Origin: a virus
DNA length: 35,030 nt
IMG/VR virus record: IMGVR_UViG_3300025769_000394
Coordinates: 1 to 35,030 of that record
Strand: one strand, 5' to 3'
The position numbers and the translations under genes are program-made. Below the pieces are notes generated by a model. It was not told the origin of the DNA, did no database searches, and saw only the letters and a list, made by a program, of their open reading frames with translations. Below, in pieces: positions 8,735 through 16,722 of the stretch. Position 1 is the stretch's first letter, and every line of letters starts with the position of its first letter.

Positions 8735-9165
8735 TGAAGTTAATAAAGATTGAAGCTAATGCCATACAAGTTACTTGGCCTTACGTTAAAGAATTTATTG
8801 AGAAACCTCTAAAAGTAAGTCAAGGAGAATATAATTTATTTGATATTTACTATTGTCTAATACATGGTCAACTTGATCTATGGGTAGGTGTAGACAGTAG
8901 TAAAGGTATTCTAGGGATAATGGTAAGTCAAGTAATTTATTACCCACAATATAAAGCATTAAATATTATGCTTGTTGGTACTGAACCAAACACAATTAAA
9001 TTATGGCTAGATTATTCTTGGAACAAAGAAACAAGTCCAATTTTAAAGTACGCTAAAGAAAATAATATTAAACGTATTGAAGGGTGGACAAGAGATGGTT
9101 GGTCTAAACATCTTAAAAATTATGGTTTTAAAAAGTACAGAACTGTGTTAACAAAGGAAATATAG
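8734..9165 (+). CDS. GNAT-like N-acetyltransferase-fold protein
   Basis: A 143-residue protein whose start overlaps the stop of the preceding gene (TTAATGAAG). The order of elements resembles a compact GNAT fold: an N-terminal helix around residues 15-30, strands ILGIMVSQVIYYP and ALNIMLVG (the usual beta4-beta5 core), a long helix, then IKRIEGWTRDGWSKHLKNYGFKKYRTVLTKEI at the C terminus, as in GNAT proteins where the last helix and strand read like KxGFKxxRxxL. The classical acetyl-CoA loop (Q/RxxGxG/A) is poorly preserved, so activity is uncertain. It sits between two ejection-type proteins, so it may act on a virion or host target early in infection. Confidence 0.6.
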   Translation: MKLIKIEANAIQVTWPYVKEFIEKPLKVSQGEYNLFDIYYCLIHGQLDLWVGVDSSKGILGIMVSQVIYYPQYKALNIMLVGTEPNTIKLWLDYSWNKETSPILKYAKENNIKRIEGWTRDGWSKHLKNYGFKKYRTVLTKEI

Positions 9166-9168
9166 AAA

Positions 9169-11715
9169 ATGGAAACTGAAGTAATCATTGGCAATCTTTC
9201 AAATGCAGATAAAATTTGTCTGTTTAATGCTTTGTATACTGATCTTGCAGGACAGGGTATTGAGGGAGACACTGAACTTGCTCATGTTAATACAGAAGAA
9301 ATGGCTGTACTACGTGCAATGGGTGGATCAGGTACTGTCAACCCTAATACTGGTCTTATTCAGTTTGGTGGTGGTGGTTCTCCTCCACCTCCTCCTCCCG
9401 CTACACAATCAGTTACACAGCAGACTGAATTTCCTTCAGAACTAAAACCTTATATTTCAGATGTACTAAGTAAAGCACAGGCTATTCAGGAGAAACGTGA
9501 AGCTGAAGGTTTTATTCCATATGAAGGTCCACAGATTGCAGAATTTACACCTGAACAGGAAAAAGCTTTTACTGGCATTGAAGGCATGGTAGGAGCAGGT
9601 CAACAGTATTTTGATCCTGCTACACGTCTAGCCGCTTCTTCAGCCTTTGCTCCTCGACCGGAAGAAGTACAGCAGTATATGTCTCCTTACATGCAGCAGG
9701 TTGTTGATATTCAGCAGCGTGAGGCAAAGCGTCAGGCAGACGTAGCAGCACAGCAGCTAGGTGCACAAGCAGTAGGTGCTGGTGGCTTTGGTGGTTCTCG
9801 TCAGGCCATTCTTGAAGCTGAACAACAGCGTAATCTACAACAGCAGCTAGGAGATATTCAAGCACGGGGACTAGCAGCAGCTTATGAAGATGCACAAGCA
9901 CGTCTTGCTGCACAGCGTCAACGTGAACTAGCTGCATCAGGACAGTTTGCAACGCTAGGTCAAGTTGCTCCACAGCAACAAATTAAAGAACTTACTGCAC
10001 TTGAAGCAATTGGTGCACAACGTCAAGCACAACAGCAACAGGCATTGGACATTGCTAAATCACAGTTTCAACAGGAACAACTATTTCCTGAACAGACACT
10101 ACAACAGTATCAGTCAGTTATTCGTGGTTTTCCTCTTGCTCCTACTACTTATCAGACAACTCAAACAACAACTCCTGCACCTAGTTACCTACAGCAAGCT
10201 GCGGGTCTTGGCACCGCTGCTCTAGGACTTTCTAAAGCTTTTGGCAGTGCCAAAGGTGGTAAAGTAGATAGTAAAAACGGTCTAGGTTCTATTGTTGTTA
10301 AACGTCAAGCTGGTAGTCAAATTGGTGGTATGCAGTTTGGTGGGCAAAAATTTGGCGGACAAAAATTTGGAGGAAGACGTTATGGTGGTTATAATCCTCG
10401 TTTAAAAGATTATCCTTATTCTCCAGAAAATGTAGAAGAATATAAAAAGAATTTAAAAGAACGTATTGCTGAGAAAGAAGCTATACTAGAAGCTTCAGGT
10501 ATTGAACAAAGAGAAAAAATGCGTTTAGATGAAGAACGTAGAAGTTTAGATGAAGAACGTAGAAAACGTATTTCTCAATTAGAAATAAAACGTCCCGGTT
10601 TATTTTCTGAATTATTTACACAAACAAAAGATAAACCTGCTTTGGAACAACAGCGAAAAGATATTGAAGCAGAACTTAGTATGCTGCGTAAGCAAACTTC
10701 ACCAGCACTGGAAGGAGACAAGCAGGATATTGACGAGGGTGGTGCCGTACGTTCACCTACTCCTGCTGAAATGAGATTTGATACTTCCAACGCCTCTCCT
10801 TCTAAAACTTCTGATCCGTTAGCTGATTTAGGCAAAAATATTATGGATGAAGTAGACTGGAATGAGGCTTATGATTTAGGCAAAGGTACTCCTGTTTCTC
10901 CAATTAAGGCTAATGCACAAAAAGCAGAAGTAGCAAATACTCTAATCAGTGCAAAAGAAACTACTAATAACCCTTATAAAATTCAGACATACGATAAGAT
11001 GCGGGAAGAATTTATGAATCTTTCCTCAAAGAAGAAAGACCTTCTTAAACAGCGTGAACAAGGACTTAATTCTGATCGTTGGCTGGCTATAGCTAATCTA
11101 GGTCTTAACATTATGTCTCAACCGGGTGGTCAAACATTCCTTGAAGCTATTGGTAAAGGTGCCAAAGAATCAGGAATAATTGGTTCTCTAGCTAAATTAA
11201 ATAAAGAAAAAAGAGATATTGCAGAAAATCTAGCAACAGTAGATATTGAAACTTTAATGAATGTTTATAAAATAGACAAGGATCAGGCTGCTGAGTTTGC
11301 TCGTGAACGTGACTATGACTTTAAAGTTAAACAAGCAGAAGATAATGTAGCAATTGCTAGAGAAAGAATTGCAGTTGCTAGAACAGCTGAGGAACGACAA
11401 CTTGCTCAATCTCAAGCAAGAGCTGCTCGTGAACAACAAAATATGCTTCTAAATGCACGTAAACCTCTTGGAAAAGATGCACAAAAAGAATGGACAAAGC
11501 AGTTTAAAGATATAGTTAAAGAAGATAATTTAAAAACTATTCTTCCTGAAGAAATAATTAAAAAATTTGATAAGTTAAACTTAGATAATGATGATAATTT
11601 AAAGGAAGGTTTAAGAATAAAAATGGCTGAAACAAGGGCATTAAAGCCTTCTTTAACTGAAAGAAAAATTTTAAGGGAAGCGTTTGCCCATGTATATGGT
11701 CCTTACCTAAGATAA
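9169..11715 (+). CDS. Candidate internal virion protein with coiled coils
   Basis: An 848-residue protein. Residues 33-66 (starting GDTELAHVNTEEM) repeat the motif of the 572-residue protein. Then come a Gly/Pro-rich hinge (GGGGSPPPPPP at 67-77), long Gln/Ala/Arg-rich helices (about 90-300) and a Gly-rich repeat (FGGQK-FGGQK-FGGRR-YGGYN at about 390-409). Charged heptad-like coiled coils follow (about 420-520 and 620-800), including an exact repeat of LDEERRS/K. The composition is that of phage core or ejection proteins that line the portal vertex. No enzymatic motif seen. The ATG lies three bases after the GNAT gene's stop, so all belong to one operon. Confidence 0.65.
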   Translation: METEVIIGNLSNADKICLFNALYTDLAGQGIEGDTELAHVNTEEMAVLRAMGGSGTVNPNTGLIQFGGGGSPPPPPPATQSVTQQTEFPSELKPYISDVLSKAQAIQEKREAEGFIPYEGPQIAEFTPEQEKAFTGIEGMVGAGQQYFDPATRLAASSAFAPRPEEVQQYMSPYMQQVVDIQQREAKRQADVAAQQLGAQAVGAGGFGGSRQAILEAEQQRNLQQQLGDIQARGLAAAYEDAQARLAAQRQRELAASGQFATLGQVAPQQQIKELTALEAIGAQRQAQQQQALDIAKSQFQQEQLFPEQTLQQYQSVIRGFPLAPTTYQTTQTTTPAPSYLQQAAGLGTAALGLSKAFGSAKGGKVDSKNGLGSIVVKRQAGSQIGGMQFGGQKFGGQKFGGRRYGGYNPRLKDYPYSPENVEEYKKNLKERIAEKEAILEASGIEQREKMRLDEERRSLDEERRKRISQLEIKRPGLFSELFTQTKDKPALEQQRKDIEAELSMLRKQTSPALEGDKQDIDEGGAVRSPTPAEMRFDTSNASPSKTSDPLADLGKNIMDEVDWNEAYDLGKGTPVSPIKANAQKAEVANTLISAKETTNNPYKIQTYDKMREEFMNLSSKKKDLLKQREQGLNSDRWLAIANLGLNIMSQPGGQTFLEAIGKGAKESGIIGSLAKLNKEKRDIAENLATVDIETLMNVYKIDKDQAAEFARERDYDFKVKQAEDNVAIARERIAVARTAEERQLAQSQARAAREQQNMLLNARKPLGKDAQKEWTKQFKDIVKEDNLKTILPEEIIKKFDKLNLDNDDNLKEGLRIKMAETRALKPSLTERKILREAFAHVYGPYLR
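10336..10380 (+). repeat. Gly-rich 15-bp tandem repeat
   Basis: Three 15-base units in frame at 10336, 10351 and 10366 encode FGGQK, FGGQK and FGGRR, followed by the related YGGYN. The third unit is diverged. It forms a short flexible Gly-rich linker in the 848-residue protein. Confidence 0.85.
10523..10564 (+). repeat. Exact 21-bp tandem duplication in a coiled-coil region
   Basis: Two identical 21-base units lie end to end (10523-10543 and 10544-10564). They encode seven residues each, one helical heptad of the LDEERRS type, so a duplication adds exactly one coiled-coil heptad. Identity at the DNA level implies a recent event. Confidence 0.9.
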
Positions 11716-11719
11716 ATTA

Positions 11720-14700
11720 ATGGCAACTAATTACTCTGATATTTTATTACCAGAAGAACCTACAGCACCAGCAGGTGTTGTAGCTGGTAGTACTACGCTT
11801 CCTGCAGATTATTCTGATATTCTGTTACCAGAAGGTGCAGTAGTATCTCCTGTTACTGTAGAAGACCCAGATGCTTTTTTAAATCGTGCTGGACGTTCAA
11901 TTAATGAATTTCAAAAATCATTCTTTGAAGGTATTGGTACTATTGGTCGTCAATTAGGCAGTACTAATTTAGAAGAATGGGCAAAAGAAAACGCTGAACA
12001 ACAAGAGTACGATATTAAAACTTATGGAAAACCAACAAGAACTTCTTCACTTACTGAAGGCTTGTCTGAAATTTCAAAGAAATATGACGATGAAGGTTTA
12101 GGTGCTGCTATTGAACGTGGTGCTATTCTTCTAAAGGACATGCTTGCAGACGCTGCCGGTTCTGCTGGTGTACCTGTAGCAGCAGGTATTGTTGGAGCAT
12201 TAGCAGGACCAGTTACAGGCGTAGCTGCAGTAGGTACTGGACTAGGTATTCTTCTTCCATTTATTGCAGGAGGTGCTGCTGGTGTAGGTCAAACTAGAGA
12301 AGAAGCTATTTCTATTGGTGCTGATCCTGATACTGCTGATAAAATTTCTATAGCTGCTGGTGCAGGTATGGGTTTTCTAGACAGAGTAGGTGCTGGACTA
12401 CTTATTAATAATCTTGTAAAACAATTTGGTAAAGAAGCTGTAGTTAAAAAATTAGCAGAAGAAGTAGGAGAAGAAACAGCAAAAACTGGAGTAGATAAAG
12501 CGTTGTCTTTTGCTAAGACAGTTGCTGTTGGTGGTACAAAAGCTGCTATAGGTGAAGCTGTAACTGAAGCAGGTCAAGAAGCTTTACAAATGTCTGCGGC
12601 TGGTTTAGCAGCAGGAAGAGGACTTATGCCTTATGAGGCTGCTGTTTATAATAAACGTCTTATTGATGCTGGCGCATTAGGCTTTGTCGGCGGTAAGGCT
12701 ATTGGCACAGTTTCTGATATTGTTGCTACTGGTCTTGAAGCTGATATGCAACGTCAAGCAGAAGATATTGAGCAAACAAAAGAAAAACTTTCTAAAGTTG
12801 TTGAAGATAACGAGACGGAAATTGCAAGTACTTTTGGTGTAGAAACAGGTCTTCGTAAAGAAAATAAACTACGTGAAAATCGTGGTGTATTTGCTAACAT
12901 ATTTAGAACTGCAGTATCTCCATTGTACGATATGGCTAGGCGAGGAGATTCGCAAGCTAGAATAGTTAATTTATTAATTAATTATCCAAATACAGTAAGT
13001 CAGCTAACCGGAACATACCTAGAACAACTTGAACCTGCTCTTCAAGATTTGAAGAGAAGTTTCCGCATTCCTCTTTTACAAAGAGAAATTCCAAAAGCAA
13101 TTAGTAGAAAAGTTTATAAGGTAATTGATACGGGTGTAGCAGATTCTGACGCAAGAGTTAATACGGCAGCGCAAACAATAAAAAATATTCTTGGAGAACT
13201 TCCAATTGATCCTGTTACTAAACAGGTACAACGTCCAGTTAAATTAAGTAAGTCTGAAGTTGAAAAAGCAATTTTTGAAGCAGAACCACTATACTCTGCT
13301 CAAGATGCTTTAGTAACAAATTCAATTACACAAGAACAATATAATACTCTTCAAGAAGAGGTAGCTGGTATTCGTCAGACGTATGAACAACGTGTACAAG
13401 CTGCTCCAAATGAAGAAGCAGCAATTAAAAATGACATAATTAAGTCAGATCAATTTAAATCTTTGTCAGGAAGAAAAATATTTGAACCTGAAATTACAGG
13501 TCTTTATAAACTTCTAACGGATGCTGGTATTGAACTTAACTTTGAAGAAAATTATTTTCCTCGTATTTATAAAACAGGAGTACTTGCACGTAAAAAAATG
13601 ACGCAAGTACTAATGCGTAAAGGCAGAACAAAACAAGCTGCTGCTTCAATTGTAGATAATATTGAAGCTAATGATGGTGCATATAGTTTTAAAGAAGGTG
13701 AAGTTGAGATTAATCGTCCAAGAACTAAGAAGATGTCAAATAAAGAAGAAGGCTTTGAAAAAAATCGTAGGCTTTCTCGTGAAGAAGTTGAAGCTTTAGA
13801 AGAAGCTGGTCTTGTAGAAACTGACATTGCAGGTGTTCTAAGTAAATACATTCTTGATGCAAGCAGAAGGACAGTAGGAAAACAATTAGCAGACGGAATT
13901 AACCAAGAACTTTCTACTATGTCTTCTGAAGATATTTCTCCTACTGAGTTAAATCTTATTAGTGATATTTACGACGCAACTCAAAATAAATTTAAACCTT
14001 TACAGGACAATAGATTTAAAAGCTTTCAAAAATGGTTTTTAACTAGTCAGTATATTTTAACACTGCCACTAGCTGGTCTTACTTCTCTATCAGAACCTTT
14101 AATTATTCTGTCCCGTATATCACCTAAATATGCTTTATTTGGTACAAGCAAAGCATTATTTAATAGCCTTTCAGCAGGATTAAGAAAGTTCTTTCCAAAA
14201 ATTAGTAAGACAAAATGGGAGAAAGCTTTTTCAAGTATTCTTCAAGGTGCAGACGGTGTTTTGGCAGAACGGTTTGGAGACATTTCAGGTGTAACTGTTT
14301 CTCGTAAGGTTACTAATGCTTTCTTTAGGGCAACCCTACTAACTACAATGACTCAGATCAGTCGTGATATTGCCTTTCAAGCAACTCAGATGCAAATGAA
14401 AGACGATTTAAAAACTATTCGTAAAGTTGAAGGGCCAATGAAAGGTCAAAAAACTAAGGGATATTATCAGGCTAAAAAACGTCTTCTTGAACAAGGCATT
14501 GTTGAACCTAATAATGAAGTAGTTCAAAATTGGGCTAATGGTCAAACTGAAGTTGAACCTGAGATTATTCGGAAAAGCATGTCTAAAACTGTAGACGAGT
14601 TTATTATGGCACCTAATGCCATTAACAGACCTTTATGGATGTCTGATCCTCACTATGCTTTAGCAGCACAGTTAAAAGGTTTTATGTTTGCTTTTGGTAA

Positions 14701-15214
14701 TATTGTAGGAACAAGAATGTGGAGAGAAGTTGTCGTTCCACTTGCAAAAGCTAAACGTATTCCTTTAGCTGAAGCACTAAAGTATGCTACTGCATTAACG
14801 GCGATTATGGGAATGTCCATGTTTATTCAGGGTGTTAAAGATCAGATACGTTATGGAGAAGATGCAGATGAAAGTCCATTTTCAAAACTAGAAGGAAATG
14901 AACAATTATTTGAAGCAATCCTACGTACAAATATCTTTGGTCCTATAGGATTTGTTGTTGATTCTTTAAGAGCAAAAAAATATGGATCAAGTTTTACTAC
15001 TGCATTACTAGGGCCAGCAGCTTCAACCCTAGAAGGTGTAGGTGTAGGTGCATATGACTATATTATTGATGGCGAACCAAGGAAAATATCTAGAGAAATT
15101 GCTAATTTAATACCTTTGTTGCGAAACCTTCCTCTTGTACGACCTATTAAAGAAGAAGTAGTAGACAAAATTGAAGAAAATTTTCAAGATGCTCGTGATT
15201 ACATTGTTGATTAA
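11720..15214 (+). CDS. Giant internal virion / DNA ejection protein
   Basis: A 1164-residue protein, the largest here. The N terminus carries two copies of YSDILLPE (residues 5-12 and 31-38). Residues about 144-190 are Gly/Ala-rich and hydrophobic and could form a membrane channel. The rest is mainly helical with charged segments (about 340-620), followed by a Trp/Phe-containing region (about 770-1000) and a conserved-looking tail ending FQDARDYIVD. Size, composition and position as the last long gene of the virion arm match large ejection proteins analogous to T7 gp16. I see no lysozyme-like or transglycosylase motif, so the enzymatic domain of gp16 is not evident. Call by analogy. Confidence 0.65.
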   Translation: MATNYSDILLPEEPTAPAGVVAGSTTLPADYSDILLPEGAVVSPVTVEDPDAFLNRAGRSINEFQKSFFEGIGTIGRQLGSTNLEEWAKENAEQQEYDIKTYGKPTRTSSLTEGLSEISKKYDDEGLGAAIERGAILLKDMLADAAGSAGVPVAAGIVGALAGPVTGVAAVGTGLGILLPFIAGGAAGVGQTREEAISIGADPDTADKISIAAGAGMGFLDRVGAGLLINNLVKQFGKEAVVKKLAEEVGEETAKTGVDKALSFAKTVAVGGTKAAIGEAVTEAGQEALQMSAAGLAAGRGLMPYEAAVYNKRLIDAGALGFVGGKAIGTVSDIVATGLEADMQRQAEDIEQTKEKLSKVVEDNETEIASTFGVETGLRKENKLRENRGVFANIFRTAVSPLYDMARRGDSQARIVNLLINYPNTVSQLTGTYLEQLEPALQDLKRSFRIPLLQREIPKAISRKVYKVIDTGVADSDARVNTAAQTIKNILGELPIDPVTKQVQRPVKLSKSEVEKAIFEAEPLYSAQDALVTNSITQEQYNTLQEEVAGIRQTYEQRVQAAPNEEAAIKNDIIKSDQFKSLSGRKIFEPEITGLYKLLTDAGIELNFEENYFPRIYKTGVLARKKMTQVLMRKGRTKQAAASIVDNIEANDGAYSFKEGEVEINRPRTKKMSNKEEGFEKNRRLSREEVEALEEAGLVETDIAGVLSKYILDASRRTVGKQLADGINQELSTMSSEDISPTELNLISDIYDATQNKFKPLQDNRFKSFQKWFLTSQYILTLPLAGLTSLSEPLIILSRISPKYALFGTSKALFNSLSAGLRKFFPKISKTKWEKAFSSILQGADGVLAERFGDISGVTVSRKVTNAFFRATLLTTMTQISRDIAFQATQMQMKDDLKTIRKVEGPMKGQKTKGYYQAKKRLLEQGIVEPNNEVVQNWANGQTEVEPEIIRKSMSKTVDEFIMAPNAINRPLWMSDPHYALAAQLKGFMFAFGNIVGTRMWREVVVPLAKAKRIPLAEALKYATALTAIMGMSMFIQGVKDQIRYGEDADESPFSKLEGNEQLFEAILRTNIFGPIGFVVDSLRAKKYGSSFTTALLGPAASTLEGVGVGAYDYIIDGEPRKISREIANLIPLLRNLPLVRPIKEEVVDKIEENFQDARDYIVD

Positions 15215-15225
15215 GGAATAAGATA

Positions 15226-15471
15226 ATGCCTGAAGTTTCTATGCTATGGAATATGTTGTTAAGTCTTGCTGCTGCTGGTATAATCTGGTGGGTAAGAGGG
15301 GTTACTACTCGTATTGAATCTATTACAAAACTTGTCAATGTAACACGAGAAGAAATGGCAAAATACTATGCCCTTAAAGAAGACGTAGATAAGGATATCC
15401 AAAAGTTATTAAATAGATTTGATCGTCTTGAAGAAAAACTAGATAAATTATTTGAAAGGCTAGTAAGGTAG
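15226..15471 (+). CDS. Small TM plus coiled-coil protein (lysis-region candidate)
   Basis: An 81-residue protein: a short hydrophobic segment at residues 6-24 (MLWNMLLSLAAAGIIWWV), then a highly charged amphipathic helix from about 28 to the end (RIESITKLVNVTREEMAKYY, then DIQKLLNRFDRLEEKLDKLF). This is a single-pass inner-membrane protein with a coiled-coil tail. The ribosome site is AAGGAATAAGATAATG. It resembles small proteins in the lysis or end-of-virion region of other phages (holin-like or i-spanin-like), but no diagnostic motif is present and the membrane orientation is unknown. Confidence 0.55.
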   Translation: MPEVSMLWNMLLSLAAAGIIWWVRGVTTRIESITKLVNVTREEMAKYYALKEDVDKDIQKLLNRFDRLEEKLDKLFERLVR

Positions 15472-15473
15472 CA

Positions 15474-15608
15474 ATGTCAAATTTGAAATATTTTTCTGTC
15501 GAAGAACTAAAGTGTAAAGGTACATTTGGAGGTATTAAAATGGTTATATTAGGATATATTATTGGATATTTGTTTCTTGCTGTAAGCTATGTAGGGAGTA
15601 TTTTGTAA
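15474..15608 (+). CDS. 44-residue protein: M15-endolysin-like N-terminus fused to a TM segment
   Basis: A small gene from ATG 15474 to TAA 15606-15608, overlapping the next ATG. The first 20 residues, MSNLKYFSVEELKCKGTFGG, resemble the N terminus of phage peptidase M15-type endolysins (YFSxxEFxCKxxG). The catalytic domain is absent; the protein continues as one hydrophobic segment (MVILGYIIGYLFLAVSYV). An internal ATG at 15540 has a very strong Shine-Dalgarno (GGAGGT at 15528-15533, six bases away) and would give a 22-residue membrane peptide. Either product is small. It may be a decayed endolysin remnant whose tail became a micro-membrane protein, or a chance resemblance. Confidence 0.4.
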   Translation: MSNLKYFSVEELKCKGTFGGIKMVILGYIIGYLFLAVSYVGSIL

Positions 15609-16375
15609 TGGCAATACCTTCTTCAATTACAAGATTTGGTAAGACAGAACCATTTGAATTACAAGTTGTTCGTAATCAAATAGAAAACCATAAAACGGTT
15701 TTTAAGTTTGGTTTTAATCCAGACGTAAACGGTACAGAAGAAACTATCTGGGATGTAGGGGGTATTTACGCCTATCCTAGTTCTGCCGTTGCTATGACTG
15801 TAACAACAGATGCCGGTACACCAGCAAACGATAATGGTGTAAAGGTAATAGTCTTTGGTTTGGATGAAGATTACAATGAAGTTAATGAGGAAGTAACTCT
15901 TGCTGGTGCTGGTACAGCCACTACGACACAAACATTTATCCGTGTCTTTCGTGCTTATGTTAGCGGATCACAAGAACCGACAGGCAACCTGAACATTACC
16001 AACGGTGGGACGACATATGCTCGTATTACTCTTGGTGAGAATCAAACACTGATGGCTATGTGGACTGTTCCTGCTGGGTACACAGGATTTTTAGATCACG
16101 TCAACATTGCTACTGGTACGACTAACGCTAACCAGTACGTCACTGCTCAAATTGTTCAACGTACACAGGGTGGTGTGTTTCGAGTTATGATGAAACAGAC
16201 CCTTGGTTCAGGTGGAGTTGCAGATTTTCTTCTACGTTATCCTATTGCGGTATCTGAAAAAACAGATTTAGAAGTTAGAGCAATATCTTCTGGATCAAAT
16301 AACCTTATTTCTGCAAACTTTTCTATGGTATATATAAAAAATAGTTCTGTAGATACTAACAACTATTCGCCATAG
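15608..16375 (+). CDS. Conserved virion-associated beta protein
   Basis: A 255-residue beta-rich protein with no signal peptide. Blocks such as VTLAGAGTATTTQTFIRVFRA, then TNGGTTYARITLGENQTLMAMWTVPAGYTGF, resemble a beta-sandwich protein found in many marine phage virion clusters that I know only as a structural or hypothetical protein. Its start overlaps the small gene before it (TAATG). It may be a head or tail decoration protein. Sequence features do not decide between these. Confidence 0.55.
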   Translation: MAIPSSITRFGKTEPFELQVVRNQIENHKTVFKFGFNPDVNGTEETIWDVGGIYAYPSSAVAMTVTTDAGTPANDNGVKVIVFGLDEDYNEVNEEVTLAGAGTATTTQTFIRVFRAYVSGSQEPTGNLNITNGGTTYARITLGENQTLMAMWTVPAGYTGFLDHVNIATGTTNANQYVTAQIVQRTQGGVFRVMMKQTLGSGGVADFLLRYPIAVSEKTDLEVRAISSGSNNLISANFSMVYIKNSSVDTNNYSP

Positions 16376-16377
16376 AC

Positions 16378-16668
16378 ATGCACAAAGATACTATAAAAAC
16401 TATAGCAATAGGTCTGCTTCCTGTATTGTTAAGTATTATAGGTTATTTGTTTCAAGAGTCAATGACTTTAAAAGATAGAATAGCTACACTAGAACAGAAA
16501 ATGTCAATTCTTGTAGACATAGATAATCAAATTATTCCCAGTCCTAGTAACTCTATAGAAAGACTGAAGCTAAAAGAAGAAATGATAAATGCGTCTACCG
16601 AACTAGATAAGCGACTATCTATTATGGAACATCACGTATTTAAAATGCTAGACGGCGGTAAAAAATAG
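16378..16668 (+). CDS. Small TM plus coiled-coil protein (possible lysis accessory)
   Basis: A 96-residue protein that starts two bases after the stop of its neighbour. Residues about 8-26 are hydrophobic (TIAIGLLPVLLSIIGYLF), followed by charged helices (SMTLKDRIATLEQKMSILVD and IERLKLKEEMINASTELDKR). The layout is the same as that of the 81-residue protein just upstream: N-terminal anchor, coiled-coil domain. It could be a spanin-like or holin-like protein. There is no lipobox partner, so this is topology-based only. It is the last rightward gene before the convergent terminator. Confidence 0.5.
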   Translation: MHKDTIKTIAIGLLPVLLSIIGYLFQESMTLKDRIATLEQKMSILVDIDNQIIPSPSNSIERLKLKEEMINASTELDKRLSIMEHHVFKMLDGGKK

Positions 16669-16722
16669 ATAAAGCATCCGCCTGTAGCTAATGAAAGAAA
16701 AGCTGAGTAGAAGGGGAAAGAC

